Assembly (NCBI GenBank): GCA_045587665.1
Contig: JAZNCT010000088.1
Location: 1 to 64,000 of the forward strand
DNA: 64,000 nucleotides
Direction: 5' to 3'
From: SIG710 sp045587665
GTDB lineage: Bacteria; Bacillota; Clostridia; Oscillospirales; CAG-272
The notes beneath the pieces were generated by a model that worked only from the letters and a program-made list of their open reading frames with translations, had not been told where the DNA came from and did not search any database. A program made the translations under genes and the position numbers. Below, piece after piece: positions 14,681 to 22,581 of the stretch. Numbering within the stretch: position 1 is the stretch's first letter; each line of letters begins with the position of its first letter.

Positions 14681-15832
14681 ATGGAAAACTATTCCAAATC
14701 TAAGAGAAAAAACGGCAGTTCGCTTTCTGTTTTAAAAAGAAGAGTTCTCATCGCCGCCGCCTGTTTTTTTGCTGTGCTTGTGATTCTTATCGGCGTTATG
14801 GTCGGTGTTTTTTTTGCTCTAAAAACTTCGGGCAGTCTTTCGATAGAGGAAAGGCGGAAAAACGAGCTCACCGCCATGCCCGATTATGTTTATGATCCAA
14901 ATACGGTCAGCTACAACGGTAAAAAATACAAGTATAACGAGAATGTTACCACATTTCTCTTTATGGGCATAGACACCGGAAGGCTTGACGAAGAGGCTTG
15001 GCAAAGAGCAAAGGCCCTTGCAAAGAAAACCGGAAAAAGTGTTGAACAAATGTATCAGCGTGTGCTCCAGATATATGAAGACCTTGAATTGCACGAGCCA
15101 AAGGTAGGCCACTCGGATGTTCTTCTTCTGGTTGTTCTTGACGAAACAAAAAAGCACGCATCTATTATTTCGATAGACAGAAATTCTATGTCCTATTTCG
15201 AAGCATATGATGATGCAGGTAACCCAATGGGTTCTTCTGAGGGTCAGCTTGCTCTCTCCTATTCATATGGAGACGGAGCGCATGAGAGCTGTAAAATGAC
15301 AGCCCGTGCAGTTTCTGATTTTCTATATGAAATACCCATTCATGCTTACTATTCCATGAAATATAAAGCGATCAAGGAGCTTAACGATGCCGTTGGCGGT
15401 GTAACGGTGACGATTTCAACCGATATGACGGGGGTAAACGAAGCCTTCATAAAAGGGGAAACCGTAACGCTTGACGGCGAGATGGCAGCTATGTATCTTA
15501 GTGCCAGACGGGATGTTGGCGACGGCTCAAACGAGGGCAGACTGGAGAGGCAGAAGCAGTACATTTTTTCATTTATAGAAGCTGCTATAAGTGCCATAAA
15601 AAAGGACTGGGGCTTACCGGCAGATCTTTATGGGCGGCTTGCCGGAAACAGCTGCACAGATCTTAGTGCAGACGAGATCGTATATCTGGCTTCTCTTGCA
15701 CCCGGGCTTGATATTTCTTACCACAGCATAAAGGGCACGACCGACACCGGCGGTGCGTTTGCCGAATTCAGGCCGGATGAGGATGCTCTCTGGCAGCTTA
15801 TTTTGGATATTTTCTATATTTGTGAGGATTGA
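14681..15832 (+). CDS. LytR-CpsA-Psr (LCP) family cell-wall ligase
   Basis: Membrane-anchored enzyme family that transfers teichoic acid or other glycopolymers from a lipid carrier to peptidoglycan. The protein is 383 residues from the ATG. A basic cytoplasmic head is followed by a transmembrane segment near residues 20-45, then the LCP domain: FLFMGIDTG, HSDVLLLVVLDETKKHASII, SIDRNS, and an Arg-rich late motif ARRDVGDGSNEGRLERQKQY. The ATG at 14681 is chosen; a GTG at 14666 in frame is possible, since GGGTGAG sits close to both. Sortase follows after 7 nt, so both are in one operon that ends with a sortase substrate gene. Confidence 0.88.
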   Translation: MENYSKSKRKNGSSLSVLKRRVLIAAACFFAVLVILIGVMVGVFFALKTSGSLSIEERRKNELTAMPDYVYDPNTVSYNGKKYKYNENVTTFLFMGIDTGRLDEEAWQRAKALAKKTGKSVEQMYQRVLQIYEDLELHEPKVGHSDVLLLVVLDETKKHASIISIDRNSMSYFEAYDDAGNPMGSSEGQLALSYSYGDGAHESCKMTARAVSDFLYEIPIHAYYSMKYKAIKELNDAVGGVTVTISTDMTGVNEAFIKGETVTLDGEMAAMYLSARRDVGDGSNEGRLERQKQYIFSFIEAAISAIKKDWGLPADLYGRLAGNSCTDLSADEIVYLASLAPGLDISYHSIKGTTDTGGAFAEFRPDEDALWQLILDIFYICED

Positions 15833-15839
15833 TATATAA

Positions 15840-16712
15840 ATGGAGAATAAAGACGTTAGCGCTAAAAGGAGCTCAAAAAAGCGTTTTATATTCTGGCTGA
15901 TAGTCTTTATCATTTTTGTCACTGTAGCAGCTGCTTGTCTTGGCGTTTGGGTCTATCACCTGGTGCTCAGAAAGGCTATGAGCGATCTTTATGAGGAGGC
16001 AAGGATCCTGTTGCCCGAAGCCTATGAATATGAAGAACAGATCGCTAATGGAAATCAGCATAATTCTGCCGATTTCCCGGCAGGAAACGAAAGCCAGAAT
16101 CCGGAGGAGCAGGCACAGGCAAAGCCTCTTGTCAAGATAAATTTTGAAATTTTAAAACAAACCTCCGTCGATGTTTATTCCTGGATAGAGATTCCCGGAA
16201 CGGCAATTGCCCTCCCCATAGTACAGCATCCTGAGAATAATGGATATTATCTCCGCAGAGCCATAAGCGGTGCCTATGACATAACCGGCTGTATCTATAC
16301 TCAGAATTATAACAGCAAGGATTTTTCCGATAAAAACACTCTCATATACGGTCATTATATGGATGACGGCACAAAATTCGGTCCTCTGCTTTCATATATG
16401 GACCAGGAATTTTTCAACAGTCATCGCCGAATAGATATCTATACAGAAAATGAATGGCTCACATATGAGGTCTTTGCGGCACTTCCTTTTGATACAAGAC
16501 ACGTTCTGCGTGCCTACAAGGCATCGGATGATCCTTATGCAGATTTTCTGAAAGATGTTTATTCTTCAAAAGATGCCCGAACTATAATAGCGAAAGACAC
16601 ACGCGTTGACCCGGAGACAGATAAGATAATAACACTCTCTACCTGCCTCAAAACCGGCTCAAGAAGGTTTCTTGTGCTAGCTAAGCTTGTGAAATCACAA
16701 TTATGTGAATAA
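15840..16712 (+). CDS. srtB: Class B sortase
   Basis: Cysteine transpeptidase that attaches surface proteins to the wall. It is 290 residues: a basic head, one transmembrane helix (about 15-42), a variable linker and the sortase fold. The catalytic triad is visible as His172 in LIYGHYMDD, Cys269 in TLSTC, and Arg275 or Arg276 in SRRFLVLA. The segment VDVYSWIEIPGTAIALPIVQ and the extra helix are typical of class B rather than class A. It is followed 33 nt later by a gene for a protein with an SPSTG sorting signal. Class B enzymes of Clostridioides difficile recognise (S/P)PxTG, which matches. Confidence 0.93.
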   Translation: MENKDVSAKRSSKKRFIFWLIVFIIFVTVAAACLGVWVYHLVLRKAMSDLYEEARILLPEAYEYEEQIANGNQHNSADFPAGNESQNPEEQAQAKPLVKINFEILKQTSVDVYSWIEIPGTAIALPIVQHPENNGYYLRRAISGAYDITGCIYTQNYNSKDFSDKNTLIYGHYMDDGTKFGPLLSYMDQEFFNSHRRIDIYTENEWLTYEVFAALPFDTRHVLRAYKASDDPYADFLKDVYSSKDARTIIAKDTRVDPETDKIITLSTCLKTGSRRFLVLAKLVKSQLCE

Positions 16713-16745
16713 TTAAAAATATAATTTCAAAAAGGAGACACAATC

Positions 16746-17459
16746 ATGAAAAAACTCTTATCTATCCTCGTTATGACAGCACTTGTTCTCTCTTCTCTCG
16801 CCCTTGCTATCTCCGCAACAGGCAGCCCCACAGGCGAGATCACCAAGGCAGATGAGGCTGAGCCCACTGTTGTTGACAAGGACGGCAACGCTGTTACAGA
16901 GATCGCTGACGGCGAAATGATCAAGGTAACAGATGACGACGAAGCAGAGCACATCCCCGAATCTGATGAATTTGCAGAAACTTTTGGCGAAAAGTATGCT
17001 GACTATAAGGCATACGGCGCTTTCCACGTAACACTTACAGATCACGGTAAGGCAATCGTTAAAGACGGTAAGCTCACAGGCATCAAGATCACTATCACAG
17101 TTCCCGGTCTTTCTGCAGCAAACGCTCCCACAGTTTACTATCACGATGTTGCTCACAACAAGTACATCATCGTTGAAAGCACTGTTGAAGGCAACAAGAT
17201 CACATTCACAGCTCTTCCCCTTACAGGTGAAGTTTCCACAGCAAGCGTTGCTAAGGCTGTAAATGCTCTCACAGCAACCGTTCTCTCTGCAACAGCTGAT
17301 CATGTAATCAGCGATACAGATATCGGTTACTACGGTATCATCTACACAGGTGCAGCTACATCTCCTTCCACCGGCGTTCCCACAGCAGCTTTCGTTATCG
17401 TTCTCGTAGTTGCTCTCGCAGGTGCTGCATTTGCAGGCAAGAAGATCTTTGCTAAGTGA
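16746..17459 (+). CDS. Secreted surface protein with SPSTG sortase signal
   Basis: Protein of 237 residues, probable substrate of the adjacent sortase. A signal peptide spans about 1-23. It is followed by an acidic region and two beta-rich segments, including the GAFHVTLTDHGKAIVKDGKL and KYIIVESTVEGNKITFTALP stretches. The C-terminus is a complete sorting signal: SPSTG at 206-210, a hydrophobic segment at 213-231, and a basic tail GKKIFAK. GGAGACACAATCATG gives the start, and a terminator follows. Codons are strongly biased (mostly CTT/CTC, ACA, GTT, AAG), suggesting high expression. No known domain is recognised. It could be a structural or adhesin-type wall protein. Confidence 0.85.
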   Translation: MKKLLSILVMTALVLSSLALAISATGSPTGEITKADEAEPTVVDKDGNAVTEIADGEMIKVTDDDEAEHIPESDEFAETFGEKYADYKAYGAFHVTLTDHGKAIVKDGKLTGIKITITVPGLSAANAPTVYYHDVAHNKYIIVESTVEGNKITFTALPLTGEVSTASVAKAVNALTATVLSATADHVISDTDIGYYGIIYTGAATSPSTGVPTAAFVIVLVVALAGAAFAGKKIFAK

Positions 17460-17488
17460 TTTAATTAACATAAAATTGTGATTTAGAT

Positions 17489-17522
17489 AAAAAGCACCCG
17501 TGGCATAGCCACGGGGCTTTTT
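17489..17522 (+). terminator. Terminator of the LCP-sortase-surface protein operon
   Basis: CCCGTGGC pairs with GCCACGGG around a 3-nt loop, flanked by AAAAAGC and GCTTTTT, 30 nt past the stop. Confidence 0.88.
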
Positions 17523-17633
17523 ATCTTTTATAAAAGTTTTTTCAGTATAAACTAATACTCAGAACCAAATGAAGGGCGAAAACACACCTGTTTGTGCAGC
17601 AACTAACTTTTTACAAACTTCAATCAGCTAAAA

Positions 17634-17661
17634 CCCCTCAAAGCTAATAAGCCCTGAGGGG
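17634..17661 (-). terminator. Terminator after the FolT-like gene
   Basis: CCCCTCA (17634-17640) pairs with TGAGGGG (17655-17661), followed on the minus strand by TTTTAGC, just past the stop at 17666. Confidence 0.6.
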
Positions 17662-17665
17662 GAGG

Positions 17666-18403
17666 TTATTTTACTATTGCAAGCATTTTATTTAAAAATC
17701 CTTCGATTGCCGCCTTTACAGCCGCTTCGTTTGTCAAATACAATATAAGAACTGCCATGCAGAGAACAACTGCCAAAGCACAAATAAGTATCTTCTTTTT
17801 TGAAACCTCTAATTTCAGCGAAGGATCACAAAGCCCCAATCGGCAAAGGCTGGGAAGAAGAGCTCTTATGAACACAGTCATTATGAAGACCTCAAATGGG
17901 AACATAAGCAGATTTTTTATGCCCGAAAGGGCAACATAATAAAGGTAAAAGTTCCCGCCTGCCAGTCTCCATACCGAACCGAGAAGCACGTTTACAAAAA
18001 CGTTTATCACCAGCTTTGCAAGTGCAAGTCTTTCAAAAGAGAGCTTTGCCCTGTATAGAAAAAGTGCATATATAAGTGCGCTGAGAACAGCCGAAAGAGT
18101 ATAACCCGGATGAAAGGGATATCCCGTTGGAAATATCATAGCACCGACAACGTCAACAATAATTCCGCAGGGGATAGCCAAAACAGGTCCTGTTATAAAG
18201 GAACACAGGGAAATAACGGTAAAAGAAAACGAAACCGTCAGTATTCCGGGAATGATCGGTATCTGAAATTTTTCCATAACTATGGCAACCGCACAAAGAA
18301 TGGCACAGATAACAAGCGATCTGATATTATGCAGCTCCTTCAGCGCATCTTTCCAATATCCCCCCGACACCGGGAACCGGTATGTATTAAACTGTTTTTT
18401 CAA
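17666..18403 (-). CDS. folT: ECF transporter S component, folate-type (FolT-like)
   Basis: Substrate-binding membrane subunit of an energy-coupling factor vitamin transporter. It is 245 residues with about six hydrophobic segments. The N-terminal helix contains ILCAVAIVMEKFQIPI. The segment FPTGYPFHPGYTLSAVLSAL resembles the conserved central motif of FolT-type S components. The extra C-terminal helix is atypical. Start is TTG (18401-18403) after GGAGTGATG. No EcfA/EcfT genes are adjacent, so it probably uses a shared module elsewhere (group II ECF). Folate is the likeliest substrate but is not proven. It follows the TcaA-like gene by 22 nt. Confidence 0.8.
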   Translation of the reverse strand: MKKQFNTYRFPVSGGYWKDALKELHNIRSLVICAILCAVAIVMEKFQIPIIPGILTVSFSFTVISLCSFITGPVLAIPCGIIVDVVGAMIFPTGYPFHPGYTLSAVLSALIYALFLYRAKLSFERLALAKLVINVFVNVLLGSVWRLAGGNFYLYYVALSGIKNLLMFPFEVFIMTVFIRALLPSLCRLGLCDPSLKLEVSKKKILICALAVVLCMAVLILYLTNEAAVKAAIEGFLNKMLAIVK

Positions 18404-18425
18404 ATTGCATCACTCCAAGCAAAAA

Positions 18426-20114
18426 TCAATTAAAGCTGTCGATAGCCATATCGCAAACGAGCAGCGTTTCTTCTTCATTAACAAAAACCAAGGATAAAGT
18501 TCCTTCATAAAGCTTTTCATTTCTGTAAAATCTAAGATGAACAGAAAAATCCACTTCACAGTAAAACAGATTATCAGAAAGAGGAACAAAATTTTTCGGC
18601 TCTATAAGGTCTATGCGATATACGCCCTGGTTTACAAATTCAAAGCTGCTTTTTGAGCTTCTGATCTGCTTAAATCCGGGGCTCTGCGGCTTCATAAGGC
18701 TGATAAGGGCGTTGTAGTTTTCTTCAATTCCAACGGCACCGTTTGCCACATAGTGAAAATACGCTTTTGTAAAAGCTTCTGCCGCGGAAGTCGCCGTGCT
18801 CTGAAGCTCTGCACTTGAGGCACCGTAATAATAAGCAAAAAATGTCTGTTTTTCTCTCGACTGATAAGAAATATCAAGAGGCTCTCCCAAAAGAGAAGCA
18901 CTGATATCAGGCTCACATATAAGCCCCCTTATTTCATAATGAGCACCTGTTGGCTTTTTTGATGCGGCAAGATATTCAACACCAGAAAGTGAAGGGTAGG
19001 GGGTGATTCCCACAATGTATTTTTCATCCGCCGCAACCCCGTTTATATATAGGACCGCCCCTTCCGGAACAATGGCACTGACCTTATATTTACTCTCGTC
19101 CGAATAAAGATAGACCAAACGGTAAGCGCCGTCCTCTCCTTCAAACCAGTTGCCCTCCAGCATTTCTCCGTTTACCGAAACAGAAAAAGCCGATTTATCC
19201 CGCTCTCCGCTTAAAAGATATGAAACCGTCTTTGGAAGAGCATCACCAAGTCCCTTTTCAAACTCACTCAGTGCATCCCCAAGCTCTCCTTCTACCGCAA
19301 GAGAACTGTCGGGCACTCTTCCTCCAATATGTATATCTGCAGCTGAGGGGGCAGTTAATATAAACGTTCTGTTTTTCTGAGAAAACCAATCGGCCTTATT
19401 TCCTATCACGTCAAGAGGCTCTGTATTAGTCATATACGAGGTCTCAAGGAGCGGCAATGTGCAAAGCTGATCAAATTTATAAATATCGCATTTTGTGTTT
19501 TCATCCAAAATCACACATGGGCCACTGTATTCGGCACTTTTTTCGATGATATGAGTCTCATCTGCCACTCTGCCGTTAACGCTCAGCTTTGCCCCGTGGG
19601 GAACACACACAGTTATTGAAAGCCTTTCAATTGCGCCCGAAACAGCCTCATCATAGATCCGGGCAGAATCTATCTCCCACCTTGCAATACCGAACAAAGC
19701 ATCCTTTTCACTCCTTTTCAGAGTGATCTTGCCTATATCATTCTCTCCGCAGATAATGCGGAATACAGGTCTTTGGGATGTATATTCCTTTGCAAGCTTT
19801 GCAGTGCTTTTCTCACCAAGAAGATATTCACTGCGAGCAAGCACGAGAGGAGCATCCTCAAAAGGACTAATGGTGCCAAGTTTATCCTCTATCATCGCGG
19901 CAAGGCTTGCATCAGTAAGCGACATAACAAACCGGGCTGCTGTTTTTTCGGGCAGGTTTTCTTCATAAGTATAAAGAAAAGCCGCAAGAATTCCTAAGAG
20001 CACCGCTATAACCGCCAAAAGGATTGCCGCATAAATAGCAGAGGCACGACCAAAAAACGAAAGCCTATGCTCACGCGGTTTCCTTATGTTCTTTTTTTCG
20101 GAATTCTCAGCCAA
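18426..20114 (-). CDS. Membrane-anchored TcaA-like protein of unknown function
   Basis: Protein of 562 residues starting with TTG. It has a basic head, one transmembrane helix at about 24-50 and a large extracytoplasmic part. This shows at least three similar beta-modules: VCVPHGAKLSVNGR (about 169-182), TAPSAADIHIGGR (about 254-266) and AIVPEGAVLYING (about 347-359). Each is a Pro-Gly turn followed by an NG/GG strand, like the repeats in TcaA/YvbJ-type envelope proteins. The C-terminal part (430-562) looks like an NTF2-like domain. The cytoplasmic zinc ribbon usual in TcaA is absent. Role unknown, perhaps envelope sensing. Likely operon with the downstream FolT-like gene. Confidence 0.65.
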   Translation of the reverse strand: MAENSEKKNIRKPREHRLSFFGRASAIYAAILLAVIAVLLGILAAFLYTYEENLPEKTAARFVMSLTDASLAAMIEDKLGTISPFEDAPLVLARSEYLLGEKSTAKLAKEYTSQRPVFRIICGENDIGKITLKRSEKDALFGIARWEIDSARIYDEAVSGAIERLSITVCVPHGAKLSVNGRVADETHIIEKSAEYSGPCVILDENTKCDIYKFDQLCTLPLLETSYMTNTEPLDVIGNKADWFSQKNRTFILTAPSAADIHIGGRVPDSSLAVEGELGDALSEFEKGLGDALPKTVSYLLSGERDKSAFSVSVNGEMLEGNWFEGEDGAYRLVYLYSDESKYKVSAIVPEGAVLYINGVAADEKYIVGITPYPSLSGVEYLAASKKPTGAHYEIRGLICEPDISASLLGEPLDISYQSREKQTFFAYYYGASSAELQSTATSAAEAFTKAYFHYVANGAVGIEENYNALISLMKPQSPGFKQIRSSKSSFEFVNQGVYRIDLIEPKNFVPLSDNLFYCEVDFSVHLRFYRNEKLYEGTLSLVFVNEEETLLVCDMAIDSFN

Positions 20115-20288
20115 TTCTTTCAGCCCTTCTTCTTTTCTTTATCGCTCTTATATATTGTATCATGGTTTTCCTGTGCCGTCAATAATTTTTGCGCATAATT
20201 ATTCAATAATTTTGCACAGGAAAATTGGATAAGTCTACACAAAATTTAACCGAGATAGGGCGGAAATGTAAAAAAATAATGTATACTA

Positions 20289-20317
20289 TTGAAAAAAAAC
20301 AGCTTATATGATATTAT
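20289..20317 (+). promoter_or_regulatory. Sigma-A promoter of the RNHCP-ABC operon
   Basis: TTGAAA (20289-20294), 17-nt spacer and TATTAT (20312-20317), 33 nt before the start codon. Confidence 0.75.
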
Positions 20318-20349
20318 ATAATATGTATACTTGCAGATATGGAGGGGTT

Positions 20350-20682
20350 ATGGAAGAAAAACGTTTTCGCAAAAACGATAATTGTTTTGTCTGTGTAAAT
20401 TGCGGCAAAAAGGTTGAAGCACTGGGCTATAGCTCACGCAATCATTGCCCATTTTGCCTTTATTCTCTCCATGTAGATGTAAACCCCGGCGACAGGAGCA
20501 GCGATTGCGGCGGCCTGCTGCGCCCCATTAAAGTTGAGACAGATCCAAGAAAAGGATATATAATCATTCACAAATGTGAAAAATGCGGTGCCATAAGACG
20601 CAACCGCGCTGCTCACTTGGCAAAGACACAGCCGGATGATATTAAAAAGCTGATAAAGCTGACCGCAGGTCAATTGGAATAA
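20350..20682 (+). CDS. RNHCP-domain zinc-ribbon protein
   Basis: Protein of 110 residues named for the RNHCP motif; here the motif appears as SRNHCPFCLYSLH. Paired Cys motifs (CVNCGKK, CPFC and CEKCGAIRRNR) make two zinc ribbons. The Arg-Asn cluster around CGAIRRNRAAH suggests nucleic-acid contact. ATG at 20350 follows GGAGGGGTT. It is the first gene of the operon with the GldA-type ABC system, an association without clear functional logic. Biochemical role unknown. Confidence 0.85.
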   Translation: MEEKRFRKNDNCFVCVNCGKKVEALGYSSRNHCPFCLYSLHVDVNPGDRSSDCGGLLRPIKVETDPRKGYIIIHKCEKCGAIRRNRAAHLAKTQPDDIKKLIKLTAGQLE

Positions 20683-20710
20683 ACAAAATAAGATCTGAAA
20701 GGATTTAAAT

Positions 20711-21781
20711 ATGATAAAAATAGAGCATTTGGTTAAAAACTATGGCAATTTTTGTGCCGTTGATGATGTGAGCTTCTCTATAGAAGAGGGCGAGATCGTC
20801 GGCTTTCTCGGTCCAAACGGTGCAGGTAAAAGCACGACCATGAATATGCTTACGGGATATCTGTCCTCAAGTGCCGGAAGCGTCAGTATTGCAGGTGTGG
20901 ATATTCTCGAAGACCCTCTTAAAGCTAAAAAGATGATAGGTTATCTGCCTGAGCAACCGCCTCTTTATATGGATATGACGGTTGAAGAATACCTGAACTT
21001 TGCCTATGAGCTGAAGGACTGCAAATATAACCGGAAAAAGCATCTTGCAGAAATATGCGAGGTGACAAAAATAAGCGATGTGAGAAAAAAGCTTATTAAA
21101 AATCTTTCAAAGGGCTATAAACAGAGGGTTGGAATAGCACAGGCTCTTATCAATAACCCGAAAGTTATTATTTTCGACGAACCAACTATCGGTCTTGACC
21201 CAAAGCAGATCATTGAGATAAGAAATCTAATCAGAAATCTGGGCAGAGATCACACTGTTATCCTCAGCACCCATATCCTGCAGGAAGTACAGGCGGTTTG
21301 CGACAGAATAATCATCATAAACCGAGGCAAAGTCGTTGCCGACGAAAAAACAGAAAACATAAGCCGTGCGATGGAGCAGAGCAGACGCTTTAATGTTAAG
21401 ATCTGCGGCCCTCAGAGAGAGGTGCTGGCAATGCTGAAGGATAAAAACGGTATTGTTTATGCCGAAGCACTTGCAGAGAGAGACGGAGACGCTTATACAT
21501 ATATGATAGAAAGCGACGTTGGCGTTGACATACGCAAAAATCTCTTTTACACGCTCTCTGAAAAGAACTGGCCGCTTATCGGCATGGAGGCTCTCGGTAT
21601 GAGCCTTGAGGATATCTTTATAAATATCGTCGACAAGAGCAACGAAAGAAAAACTCTGAAAAACACTAAAGAAAAGAGCTATAGGCCCGGCAAGAGCGGA
21701 TTTGAAAAACAGCTTGCCGACAATATTATGAAAAATACAAAAGAGGCTCAGAAAAGCGAAAACGATATTTTAGGTAAATAA
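20711..21781 (+). CDS. ABC transporter ATP-binding protein, GldA-like
   Basis: Protein of 356 residues. Walker A is GPNGAGKST near residue 37, the signature is LSKGYKQRVGIAQ, and Walker B is VIIFDEPTIGLD, followed by the LSTH H-loop. The C-terminal ~130 residues are an extension with KSGFEKQLADN, typical of the GldA/GldF-associated family. It probably energises the downstream permease. AAAGGATTTAAATATG gives the start. Gene order ATPase, permease, GldG-like, DUF4340 follows the conserved ABC-2 type arrangement in gliding-motility and other lineages; in Clostridia the substrate is unknown. Confidence 0.88.
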   Translation: MIKIEHLVKNYGNFCAVDDVSFSIEEGEIVGFLGPNGAGKSTTMNMLTGYLSSSAGSVSIAGVDILEDPLKAKKMIGYLPEQPPLYMDMTVEEYLNFAYELKDCKYNRKKHLAEICEVTKISDVRKKLIKNLSKGYKQRVGIAQALINNPKVIIFDEPTIGLDPKQIIEIRNLIRNLGRDHTVILSTHILQEVQAVCDRIIIINRGKVVADEKTENISRAMEQSRRFNVKICGPQREVLAMLKDKNGIVYAEALAERDGDAYTYMIESDVGVDIRKNLFYTLSEKNWPLIGMEALGMSLEDIFINIVDKSNERKTLKNTKEKSYRPGKSGFEKQLADNIMKNTKEAQKSENDILGK

Positions 21782-21808
21782 CCCTATATAAAGAAAGGAA
21801 TTGCGAAA

Positions 21809-22561
21809 ATGCTCGCCATATATAAAAAAGAACTTAAGTCCTATTTTATCACCCCCGTGGGATATGTTTATATCGGAATATTCCTTGCGCTCAGTGCTCT
21901 GATATTCTGCTATACGACTCTTATGAGCAGAACATATGAAACGGCAAATTATTTTTCAATGCTCATAATGTCCTTTGTTGTACTTATCCCTCTGCTCACA
22001 ATGAAGCTCTTTTCCGAAGAGAAGAAGCTTCGCACCGAGCAGATGCTCCTCACCGCCCCTGTTACAGTTACGGGAATGGTTATGGGCAAATATCTTGCGG
22101 CACTAACAATGTTTGTCGGCTCTCTCCTTACTTCCTGCATCAATTTTATTCCGCTTTATTCTGTTGCAATGCAGGAAAGAGCTGAAGCCGGCGAAAGCGC
22201 GTCTATCAAGCACATCGGCCCTGCCGGCGCTGAGATAATCGGTTCTCTTATCGGAGTAATTCTTATCGGCGCCGCCTTTGTTGCTGTTGGCATGCTGATA
22301 TCAACTCTCACAGAAAATCAGCTTGCGGCGGCGGTTATCTCGGTGGCGGTCCTGCTCCTGATGCTTCTGCTCAGCATTGTTAATAATTTTATTCCAAACT
22401 ATGCCATTCGCTTTATTATCGACTGGTTCTGCGTGCTCAGCAGATTTCTTCCCTTTGGTTATGGACGCTTTGATTTTTCCGCTTTGCTTTATTATATTTC
22501 GATTACGGCTGTGTTTATTTTCCTCACCATTCGCGTTTATGAAAAACGCCGTTGGGGTTGA
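21809..22561 (+). CDS. ABC-2 type permease, GldF-like
   Basis: Membrane protein of 250 residues with six hydrophobic segments. It begins AIYKKELKSYFITPVGYVYI, the typical head of this ABC-2 permease family, with FSEEKKLRTEQMLLTAPV between helices 2 and 3. It is the partner of the ATPase encoded 27 nt upstream. The following GldG-like gene starts 20 nt downstream behind a strong AGGAGG. Confidence 0.85.
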   Translation: MLAIYKKELKSYFITPVGYVYIGIFLALSALIFCYTTLMSRTYETANYFSMLIMSFVVLIPLLTMKLFSEEKKLRTEQMLLTAPVTVTGMVMGKYLAALTMFVGSLLTSCINFIPLYSVAMQERAEAGESASIKHIGPAGAEIIGSLIGVILIGAAFVAVGMLISTLTENQLAAAVISVAVLLLMLLLSIVNNFIPNYAIRFIIDWFCVLSRFLPFGYGRFDFSALLYYISITAVFIFLTIRVYEKRRWG

Positions 22562-22581
22562 TGCTTTAGGAGGTAATAAAT

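Noticed and set aside
16758..17471. 237-codon minus-strand frame opposite the SPSTG protein gene
   Set aside because: Very Cys-rich and unlike any protein, with no start signal; it is the antisense image of a strongly biased gene.
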